Positions 1 through 5,001 of a stretch of 6,295 nt of DNA are shown here, piece after piece (position 1 is the stretch's first letter; every line of letters begins with the position of its first letter). The DNA comes from Chloroflexota bacterium (lineage in GTDB: Bacteria; Chloroflexota; Dehalococcoidia; Lucifugimonadales; JACPCL1): positions 1 to 6,295 of the forward strand of contig JACQUH010000081.1 of the NCBI GenBank assembly GCA_016210375.1. Direction: 5' to 3'. The notes below the pieces were generated by a model that saw nothing but the letters and a program-made list of their open reading frames with translations, was not told the origin of the DNA and did no database searches. The translations under genes were made by a program, and so were the position numbers.

Positions 1-92
1 GACCTAACCCCCTTAATCCCCCTTCCCTCATAGGGAAGGGGGAAACAGTACATGTGAGAATCTGGGCACGGCGGAACCGTGCCCAGATTCTC
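1..92. repeat. Hairpin repeat, copy 1 (truncated at the window edge and on the right)
   Basis: The left end carries CCTAACCCCCTT (3-14), the terminal motif also seen at 1731 and 4087. It is followed by a G/C-rich hairpin with an 11-bp stem and 3-nt loop (arms 18-28 and 32-42). A second hairpin has a perfect 16-bp stem (arms 56-71 and 77-92) with the inner core GGCACGG/CCGTGCC. This order, terminal motif then short hairpin then long hairpin, is the same as in the copies at 1731-2010 and 4087-4237. No right-hand terminal repeat follows; the promoter of the B12-regulated operon begins 14 bases later. This is either a fragment or a minimal member of the family. The role is unknown. Confidence 0.7.
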
Positions 93-105
93 AAGACAAT
101 TTGTA

Positions 106-135
106 TTGACACATCCACGCACACTTGCTTATACT
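106..135 (+). promoter_or_regulatory. Sigma70-type promoter of the B12-regulated operon
   Basis: A perfect -35 box TTGACA (106-111) is separated by 18 bases from a -10 box TATACT (130-135). Transcription would start near 142, about 20 bases before the first paired strand of the cobalamin riboswitch, which is the expected geometry. The A/T-rich stretch here contrasts with the GC-rich surroundings. It starts just downstream of the repeat hairpin ending at 92. Confidence 0.75.
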
Positions 136-163
136 CTCATCACGTTTAACAACTACATACCTG

Positions 164-346
164 CCCCCAGGCGCTTTTGCTCAATATGGGAAGGCGGTGC
201 AAGTCCGCCACGGTTGCGCCACTGTAAGCGGGGAGCTTGCCAGCACATTGCCACTGTCCCACTGGGATGGGAAGGCGCTGGCGAGCGAGGATCCGTAAGT
301 CAGGAGACCTGCCTGGGGAGCCAAGCTCTACTCTGCGCATACAGAG
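164..346 (+). promoter_or_regulatory. Cobalamin (adenosylcobalamin-type) riboswitch
   Basis: The closing stem pairs CCCCAGGC (165-172) with GCCTGGGG (311-318). Inside it lie the conserved blocks of the cobalamin riboswitch: GGCGGTGCAAGTCCGCC (193-209), GCCACTGTAA (218-227), GATGGGAAGG (265-274) and the B12 box AGTCAGGAGACCTGCC (298-313). A small 3' hairpin (CTCTG 331-335 / CAGAG 342-346) looks like P13. Its loop region GCGCA (335-339) is complementary to TGCGC (215-219) in L5, so the L5-L13 kissing interaction that senses ligand is visible. High cobalamin would be expected to switch the downstream genes off, through the terminator at 391-421. The family call rests on direct motif recognition; the exact ligand preference is inferred. 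Confidence 0.95.
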
Positions 347-371
347 GAGGTGCACGATGGCCCCGACGTGA
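345..371 (+). other. Shine-Dalgarno plus four-codon leader ORF in the riboswitch expression platform
   Basis: A perfect AGGAGG (345-350) overlaps the 3' arm of the P13-like hairpin. Six bases later comes ATG (357) followed by three sense codons and TGA (Met-Ala-Pro-Thr, 357-371). A ribosome site masked by P13 is typical of translational B12 riboswitches, yet the real gene begins 90 bases further on, behind a terminator. It may be a leader peptide that couples translation to attenuation, a remnant, or a coincidence of a purine-rich stretch. Confidence 0.35.
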
Positions 372-390
372 CGGGTCCCCTGGCATCCCT

Positions 391-421
391 ATCCCTGCAT
401 CTGGTAGAGCAGGGATTTTTT
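391..421 (+). terminator. Rho-independent attenuator terminator in the riboswitch leader
   Basis: The 8-bp stem ATCCCTGC (391-398) / GCAGGGAT (409-416) has a 10-nt loop and runs into six T residues (416-421). It sits between the riboswitch and the first gene (start 449), so it is best read as the OFF state of a transcription-attenuating riboswitch. A clear antiterminator partner was not identified by eye. Confidence 0.85.
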
Positions 422-448
422 GTTAGAAGCATTCCACAGGAGAAAACG

Positions 449-1087
449 ATGATTCCACACAAAACTGAGGCGGCGGCCAGCGCGGTCCTCGCGCCTGGCG
501 TGAACATTGGCTCACTAAGGCTGCCCCGCTGGCTGGTCCAGGCGGGCGTGATGGCTGCCATTGTGGCGGCCATCCTGGGCTCCAACTACCTGTTGAGGGG
601 TTTCCCCAACGTCAAGCTCTTTGACACCCTGGTCTTTCTGGCGGGCTACTCCCTGGGCTTCCGCAGGGGCGCCCTGGTGGCGGCCACAGCCTGGCTCGCC
701 TACGGCACCTTCAACCCATACGGGCCTTCAGGCATGCCTCTGCTGGTCGTAGAGATGGCCTCGGAGACGGCCTACGCCCTGGCAGGGGCCTCGGCCCGCC
801 GGCTGGCGCAGCCGGGATCGGTGCGCTTGCTGCCCAGCAGGGCCAGCTTGCTCTTCGGGCTGCTGGCGGTGGCCTCCACCCTGGCCTACGACCTGGCGAC
901 GAACCTTTATACTGGCTTCGCCTGGGCTGCCCTGGCTGGCTCCCAGGAGTACCTCCGATGGGTGACGGTGTCCCTGTTCAACCCCGGTGCCCTGTTCTTC
1001 ATGGCGGCCCACCTTTCCAGCAACCTCCTGTTCTTCGTCGCCCTGGCCCCGGCGGCCATCGTGGCGGCGAGAAAGGCCAACAGGTAG
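449..1087 (+). CDS. ECF-type transporter S component, probably for cobalamin/corrinoid
   Basis: This is a 212-residue hydrophobic protein. Membrane segments are roughly at residues 28-47, 56-70, 73-90, 97-115, 133-150 and 175-205, the six-helix size and pattern of an energy-coupling-factor S component. The stretch around 52-95, with an LFDTLVFLAGYSLGFRRGAL-type segment and an FNPYGPSG turn (88-95), resembles S components of the CbrT-like/general ECF group. Such proteins bind a vitamin in the membrane and are driven by shared EcfA ATPases and EcfT; none is encoded here, so a shared module elsewhere is implied. The start at 449 is chosen over an upstream in-frame GTG (350) because AGGAGA (438-443) lies 5 bases before it and the upstream extension lies inside the leader terminator. 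The substrate is inferred from the B12 riboswitch and the transcobalamin-like neighbour; the family call is from sequence pattern only. Confidence 0.75.
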   Translation: MIPHKTEAAASAVLAPGVNIGSLRLPRWLVQAGVMAAIVAAILGSNYLLRGFPNVKLFDTLVFLAGYSLGFRRGALVAATAWLAYGTFNPYGPSGMPLLVVEMASETAYALAGASARRLAQPGSVRLLPSRASLLFGLLAVASTLAYDLATNLYTGFAWAALAGSQEYLRWVTVSLFNPGALFFMAAHLSSNLLFFVALAPAAIVAARKANR

Positions 1088-1093
1088 GTTGCC

Positions 1094-1573
1094 ATGTGGA
1101 AAACAGAATACTTCCTTCGGCCAGCAGCGTGGGCGTCGCTGCTGATGGCTCTTGCGTTGGTTGTGGCTGGCTGCACCCAGGCTTCGCCCACCCCTACGCC
1201 TGAGGCGGCAGCGAAGGTTGAGACGATCAAGGTCAGCCTGCTGGTGCTGGCGGCGGACGACGACCCGCGCTGGTTCCGGGACGTGGAGTTGCCCAGGGGA
1301 ACGGATGCCTGGGAGCTGACCGAGGCGGTGGCCGGAGGCCAGGTGGAGTCGCAATACTACCCCCTCTACCGGTCTCACTTCGTGGACTCGCTTTTCGGTG
1401 TAAAGGGCCAGAACCCCAGGTTCTGGCTGGTCTTCCTCTGGAGCGAGGCTTCCAGCAAGTGGGAACCGCTGCCGGTGGGGGCAGACCTCTTCTCTCTGAA
1501 GGATGGCCACGTGCTGGCGTGGTACTACGCCGACACCAGCAAGGGCGAAAGCCTTCCGCCAATAACACCGTAG
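1094..1573 (+). CDS. DUF4430 (transcobalamin C-terminal-like) lipoprotein
   Basis: This is a 159-residue protein. Residues 1-27 form a lipoprotein signal peptide with a hydrophobic core at 12-25 and lipobox VAGC (Cys27), followed by a Ser/Thr/Pro-rich linker (28-36). Residues about 44-146 match the DUF4430 pattern: a GTDAWELTEAV segment (69-79), HFVDSLFGV (95-103), FWLVFLW (110-116) and a C-terminal DLFSLKDGHVLAWYY (131-145). DUF4430 is related to the C-terminal domain of intrinsic factor/transcobalamin, which caps bound cobalamin in animals. The gene starts 6 bases after the S-component stop and shares the B12 riboswitch. The mature protein would be anchored outside the membrane, where it could capture corrinoid for the S component. 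The domain call is fairly strong; ligand binding is inferred. Confidence 0.8.
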   Translation: MWKTEYFLRPAAWASLLMALALVVAGCTQASPTPTPEAAAKVETIKVSLLVLAADDDPRWFRDVELPRGTDAWELTEAVAGGQVESQYYPLYRSHFVDSLFGVKGQNPRFWLVFLWSEASSKWEPLPVGADLFSLKDGHVLAWYYADTSKGESLPPITP

Positions 1574-1593
1574 GGGACCCCAGGGAAACGAGG

Positions 1594-1631
1594 GAGACGG
1601 AGGGGCGCGGTACGCCGCGCCCCTCCGTCTC
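1594..1631. terminator. Perfect 17-bp G/C-rich hairpin closing the B12 operon
   Basis: Arms 1594-1610 and 1615-1631 are perfectly complementary over 17 bp around a TACG loop, starting 20 bases after the lipoprotein stop. No T-tract follows, so intrinsic termination is not proven. It may act as a 3' end-stabilising or terminator-like structure. The sequence differs from that of the repeat-family hairpins. Confidence 0.5.
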
Positions 1632-1730
1632 TGCTATCATGGGACGTGGCTCCTAGCAGTCGCAAGGGGCCTCATGGCCCAGTCCCCTTCTGGGGACGGC
1701 GATGCCCCAGCCTTATGGTCGTTGACTGGT
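1632..1730. other. Intergenic stretch with one small hairpin
   Basis: No coding potential or promoter was recognised. The only structure seen is a 6-bp hairpin GTCCCC/GGGGAC (1682-1687 / 1692-1697) with a 4-nt loop. Confidence 0.4.
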
Positions 1731-2010
1731 TAACCTAACTCCCTTATTCTCCCTTCCCGTAGCGGGAAGGGAGAGAATAGTCAGTGGCATCTTTGGCACG
1801 GCTTTGCCGTGCCAAAGATGCCACCACAAGGAAAGTCCCTCTCTCCCCGGGGCAGAGGGGGACGACGGTGCCCTGGAGAATCGGTGTGATGCGCCAAGGG
1901 CGCATCACACCGACTTCAAACCATCTTCTCCCCCTTTCCCCTGGGGAAGAGCCTGTCCTTGAGTCCCGATGCAATCGGGACGAAGGAGGGAACCAGAGGG
2001 GGTTAGGTTA
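1731..2010. repeat. Hairpin repeat, copy 2: 280-bp MITE-like element with terminal inverted repeats
   Basis: The ends are inverted copies: TAACCTAACTCCCT (1731-1744) against AGGGGGTTAGGTTA (1997-2010), differing at one position. Inside is a train of six hairpins. These are an 11-bp stem (1749-1759/1763-1773), a 19-bp perfect stem with TTT loop (1784-1802/1806-1824), an imperfect 14-bp stem (1835-1863), a 15-bp perfect stem with AAG loop (1881-1895/1899-1913), a small CCCC/GGGG hairpin (1936-1948) and an 8-bp stem with GCA loop (1963-1970/1974-1981). The pattern of short C-run/G-run hairpin followed by a longer hairpin repeats about three times. No transposase is present, so it would be non-autonomous if mobile. 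It ends 81 bases before the oxidoreductase start. Confidence 0.75.
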
Positions 2011-2091
2011 TTCAGTCACATACCTTCGGGCTGTGAGGCGAAAGACCAGCGTGGGCTACAACCTGGCAAACAATATCTTCAGGAGGCGCAC

Positions 2092-3186
2092 ATGGCAGTC
2101 AATCCTCTCCGGGTAGGGGTTATCGGTGTGGGCTTTGGCACCACGGTGCACGTCCCCGGGTTCCTCTCCGAGGGCGCGCAGGTGGTGGCGGTGTGCGCCC
2201 GCCACAAGGAGCGCGTGGAGAAGGCGGCAAGAGACTTCAGTGTCCCTCACGCCTTCACAGACTACCGGGAGATGCTGGCCATGGACGGCCTGGATGCCGT
2301 CAGCATCGCAACGCCGCCTTCGTCCCACTGCGAGATGGCCCTGGCGGCCCTGCGGGCTGGCAAGCACGTGCTGTGCGAGAAGCCCTTTGCCATGGACCAG
2401 GGCGAGGCCTTGCAGATGCTGGCCGAGGCCCAGCGCACCGGACGGACAGCCATGATCAGCCACGAGTTCCGCTTTGCGCCGGGGCGCGCCTACCTGAAGG
2501 AGTTGCTGGAACAGGGCTACGTGGGCCAGGTGCAAGCGGTCCATATGACTCTCTTTCGCGGTCCCACAGAGCGCCCCCGGCCGCGGGCTGTGGCCTGGGG
2601 AAGCCAGGCCACTGAAGGCGGGGGCTTCCTGGGGGCGCTGGGCTCGCACTACATTGACTGCCTGCGGGACTGGGCAGGGGAGGTGTCCCGGGTCTGCGGC
2701 ATGACCCACGTCCACGACCCCAACCGGGTGGACCCCGCCACGGGCAACACCGTGGTCACTGACGCCGACGATGGCTTCAGCTTCGTCGCCGCTTTGGCCG
2801 GCGGCGGTTGGGCCTCCATGTCCGCCAGCTCTCAGGCCCCCTTTGGCCCCGGCGCCCTTCTCCAGGTCTATGGTACCGAGGGCGCCCTGCACACGCCCCA
2901 GGCGGGGTTCAACCCGCCCAGCGACGGCGTGGTGCTGGGGGCCCGGTTTGGAGAGGGCAACGCCCTCCACGACCTGCCTATCCCATCCAGGTTCCGACCC
3001 TTTGTGGACGAACGGGACGACCGCCTCATGGCCTTTCGCATCCTGGTCCGCCGTTTCATGCGGGGCATAGCCGAGGGGACGTCCCCATCGCCGGGCTTCT
3101 ACGATGGCTACCGCTGCCAGCAGGTGCTAGATGCCGTGCGGGCCTCCGCGAAGGGTGCCGGCTGGGTGGACATACCAGAGGAGTAG
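2092..3186 (+). CDS. Gfo/Idh/MocA-family NAD(P)-dependent oxidoreductase
   Basis: This is a 364-residue protein of typical family length. The N-terminal Rossmann fold opens with RVGVIGVGFG (7-16), the dinucleotide-binding glycine motif. The family signature EKP lies at 96-98, with the Lys expected to contact cofactor and substrate, and GSHYID (184-189) supplies the conserved His and Asp of the active site. The C-terminal part is the alpha/beta substrate domain. Members oxidise or reduce sugars, inositols and related polyols; the substrate cannot be told here. The ATG at 2092 is preferred over an in-frame upstream start at 1969 because AGGAGG (2081-2086) lies 5 bases before it, the glycine motif then begins near residue 7, and the longer version would run through the repeat end. 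modA starts 11 bases after the stop, suggesting co-transcription. The MocA of the family name is a rhizopine enzyme, not the molybdenum cofactor enzyme. Confidence 0.92.
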   Translation: MAVNPLRVGVIGVGFGTTVHVPGFLSEGAQVVAVCARHKERVEKAARDFSVPHAFTDYREMLAMDGLDAVSIATPPSSHCEMALAALRAGKHVLCEKPFAMDQGEALQMLAEAQRTGRTAMISHEFRFAPGRAYLKELLEQGYVGQVQAVHMTLFRGPTERPRPRAVAWGSQATEGGGFLGALGSHYIDCLRDWAGEVSRVCGMTHVHDPNRVDPATGNTVVTDADDGFSFVAALAGGGWASMSASSQAPFGPGALLQVYGTEGALHTPQAGFNPPSDGVVLGARFGEGNALHDLPIPSRFRPFVDERDDRLMAFRILVRRFMRGIAEGTSPSPGFYDGYRCQQVLDAVRASAKGAGWVDIPEE

Positions 3187-3197
3187 AGGATGCCTCG

Positions 3198-3980
3198 TTG
3201 ACCCGCCGTGGCCTTGCTCTGATCTCCCTCGGCCTCCTCTGGCTGGCGCTCGGCTGCGCTGGCGGCAGCAGGGAAGGGAGAGAGCTGACCGTCTCGGCGG
3301 CGTCGGATGTTGCCCCCGCCTTCCAGGAGATCGGCAAGCTGTTCCAGGAGCAGTCCGGAGTAGTGGTTAGCTTCAACTTCGGCTCCACGGGCCAGCTTGC
3401 CCAGCAGATCGCTCAGGGTGCGCCCGTGGACGTCTTTGCCGCCGCCGATGCTTCGTATGTGGAGGAGTTGGAGCGACAGGGCCTGGTGCTGCCAGGTACC
3501 AAGGCGACCTACGCAGTAGGCCACCTTGTGCTGTGGGTGAGGAAAGACAGCCTCCTGGAGGTAGGGAGCCTGGGAGACCTGGCCAAGCCAGAGGTGAAAC
3601 GGGTGGCCATCGCCAACCCGGAGCACGCGCCCTACGGTGTCGCTGCCCGCGAGGCCCTGCGCGCCGCCGGCCTGTGGGATGCCCTGGGGCCCAAGCTGGT
3701 CCTGGCGGAGAGCGTCCGGCAGGCCCTCCAGTATGCGGAGACCGGCAACGTGGACGCCGCCGCCGTCTCGCACTCGCTGGTGGTGCATGGGGATGGCCGG
3801 TGGGTGCCAGCGCCCCAGGAGATGTACACTCCTCTCAGCCAGACTCTTGCTGTCCTCAACGCCACGAAGCACCCAGAGGAGGCGCGGGCCTTCGCCGCCT
3901 TCGTCCTAGGCCAGAAGGGCAGGGAGACCCTGGCGAGGTACGGCTTCACCTTCCCAGGGAAGGAGGAAGGAACTAACTGA
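3198..3980 (+). CDS. modA: Molybdate ABC transporter, substrate-binding lipoprotein ModA
   Basis: The protein has 260 residues, as usual for ModA. A signal peptide (1-20, hydrophobic 6-19) ends at Cys20 in a lipobox-like ALGC, with Ala at the position usually held by Leu, so lipidation is probable rather than certain. Family motifs are SAASD (33-37), FNFGSTGQLAQQIAQGAP (59-76) with DVFAAAD (78-84), NPEHAPYG (140-147), ESVRQAL (171-177) and ETGNVDAAAV (181-190). ModA binds molybdate or tungstate outside the membrane and delivers it to ModB. No ATG or GTG lies at a suitable place; TTG at 3198 has AGAGGA (3185-3190) 7 bases upstream and gives an ideal signal peptide. The ribosome site overlaps the stop of the oxidoreductase gene. 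modB and modC follow after a 337-base gap holding repeats. Tungstate preference cannot be excluded. Confidence 0.9.
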   Translation: MTRRGLALISLGLLWLALGCAGGSREGRELTVSAASDVAPAFQEIGKLFQEQSGVVVSFNFGSTGQLAQQIAQGAPVDVFAAADASYVEELERQGLVLPGTKATYAVGHLVLWVRKDSLLEVGSLGDLAKPEVKRVAIANPEHAPYGVAAREALRAAGLWDALGPKLVLAESVRQALQYAETGNVDAAAVSHSLVVHGDGRWVPAPQEMYTPLSQTLAVLNATKHPEEARAFAAFVLGQKGRETLARYGFTFPGKEEGTN

Positions 3981-4001
3981 GAACTCCCTTTGGCGCTACC
4001 C

Positions 4002-4068
4002 CCTGAAGAGGGCGGCATCATGCCTCAGCCCTTCGGCTGGGCTCAGGGCAGGCTCTTCAGGCTGAGGC
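4002..4068. repeat. Hairpin cluster with two competing pairings after modA
   Basis: CCTGAAGAG (4002-4010) pairs with CTCTTCAGG (4053-4061). GCCTCAGCC (4022-4030) can pair with GGCTGAGGC (4060-4068). The two pairings share bases 4060-4061 and would cross, so they exclude each other. The central CAGCCCTTCGGCTGGGCTCA region can also fold locally around TTCG. There is no T-tract. It looks like a palindromic intergenic repeat and may stabilise or end the modA transcript. Confidence 0.45.
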
Positions 4069-4086
4069 GCAGAAAGCCACTCTGAA

Positions 4087-4237
4087 TAACCTAACCCCCT
4101 ATGGCTCCCCCCTTCCCCTAGGGGGAAGGGGGAGATTGTGGTCGTGAGTATCTGAACACGGATTTGCTGTGTTTAGATACTCACGACAAAAACATCCCCC
4201 TGGCCGTTGCAAACGGGGACAAGAGGGGGAGAGGTCA
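4087..4237. repeat. Hairpin repeat, copy 3, between modA and modB
   Basis: The left end is TAACCTAACCCCCT (4087-4100), one base different from copy 2. Next come an 11-bp C-run/G-run hairpin with 3-nt loop (4108-4118/4122-4132), a long hairpin of about 21 bp (4141-4161/4167-4187, TTT in the loop, two G-U type pairs) and a small GCA-loop hairpin (4204-4208/4212-4216). The last of these parallels the GCA-loop hairpin of copy 2. The right end GAGGGGGAGAGG (4223-4234) resembles the GAGGGGGTTAGG end of copy 2 but has diverged. The boundary is approximate. It fills most of the modA-modB gap and ends about 80 bases before the preferred modB start. Confidence 0.7.
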
Positions 4238-4317
4238 GAACCACAATGCAAAAGTATTTGGTTCATGACCATAACGCTGTGGCATCAACGCAGCCGATAA
4301 TAGGAGGAAAGCGGATA

Positions 4318-5001
4318 GTGGGAAGCGCCCTGGTTCTCTCCCTCCAGGTCACCATAGTGGCTACGGCTCTTATCTGTGCGGTGGGCCTGCCCCTGGCGCT
4401 GCTGCTGGCCCGAAGCCGTTTCCCAGGGCAGGTGCTGGTGGAGCTGGCCGTGATGCTGCCCCTGGTGCTGCCTCCCAGCGTCGTGGGGTACTATCTGCTG
4501 CTGTTCCTGGGCAGGGATGGCCCCGTGGCCCGCCTCGGAGGCGTGGAAGCGCTTTTCACCTGGCCGGCGGCGGCCATCGCCTCCGCCGTCGTAGGATTGC
4601 CCCTCATGGTGCAGGCGTCCAAGGTCGCCATTGCTGGTGTTGACCGCTCTCTGGAGAACGCCGCCCGCACCCTGGGATCCTCCGAGCTACAGGTGGTATG
4701 GCGGGTGACCCTGCCTCTGGCCCGGCGGGGGCTGCTGGCAGGCCTGGTGCTGGGTTCCGCCCGGGCGCTGGGTGAGTTTGGCGCGACGCTCATGGTGGCG
4801 GGGAACATCCCCGGCAAGACGCAGACCCTGCCCCTGGCCATCTACGATGCGGTGCAGAGCGGGCGGTATGCCATGGCCAACCAGATGGTGCTGCTCATGA
4901 CTCTGCTGGGCCTGCTGGGCCTGTGGTGGGTGCGGAGGTTGGAGCAGCCGCGCAGCGCCGCCCCTACGTTGAGAAGCCCTGGCGAGGGGGAAGGCTCCTG
5001 A
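4318..5001 (+). CDS. modB: Molybdate ABC transporter permease ModB
   Basis: From GTG 4318 the protein is 227 residues, close to the usual ModB length. It has about five membrane helices (near 5-30, 44-65, 82-104, 137-160, 186-206). The cytoplasmic EAA loop that docks on the ATPase is LENAARTLG...TLP (112-133), followed by ALGEFGAT (150-157) and NIPGKTQTLPLAIY (163-176), all characteristic of ModB. It forms the membrane channel for molybdate received from ModA. Two starts are possible. GTG 4318 has AGGAGG (4302-4307) 10 bases before it and puts LSLQV at the usual N-terminal distance. ATG 4246 would add 24 residues of lower-GC, non-family-like sequence with only a weak GAGG site. The shorter form is preferred without certainty. 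The stop overlaps the modC start. Confidence 0.9.
   Translation: MGSALVLSLQVTIVATALICAVGLPLALLLARSRFPGQVLVELAVMLPLVLPPSVVGYYLLLFLGRDGPVARLGGVEALFTWPAAAIASAVVGLPLMVQASKVAIAGVDRSLENAARTLGSSELQVVWRVTLPLARRGLLAGLVLGSARALGEFGATLMVAGNIPGKTQTLPLAIYDAVQSGRYAMANQMVLLMTLLGLLGLWWVRRLEQPRSAAPTLRSPGEGEGS

Noticed and set aside
79..426. Open frame of 115 codons across the leader
   Set aside because: It runs through the riboswitch and terminator; the RNA structure explains this sequence.
728..1510. Antisense 260-codon open frame
   Set aside because: It spans two well-supported + strand genes and their junction; composition is that of a GC-rich shadow.
1731..2010. CRISPR array
   Set aside because: There are no regularly spaced identical repeats with unique spacers; the structure is a series of distinct hairpins.
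2056..2970. Antisense 304-codon open frame
   Set aside because: It mirrors the oxidoreductase gene, whose motifs are clear on the + strand.
2808..3197. Upstream in-frame extension of modA from ATG 2808
   Set aside because: The extension is out-of-frame oxidoreductase sequence; TTG 3198 gives a proper signal peptide and ribosome site.
3108..3872. Antisense 254-codon open frame
   Set aside because: It lies opposite modA, which has full family motifs.
3990..4317. Molybdenum-cofactor riboswitch or ModE operator before modB
   Set aside because: I could not find conserved elements of either; the visible structure belongs to the repeats.
4923..5000. Upstream in-frame extension of modC
   Set aside because: It overlaps the modB C terminus; ATG 5001 with the TGATG overlap is the usual arrangement.
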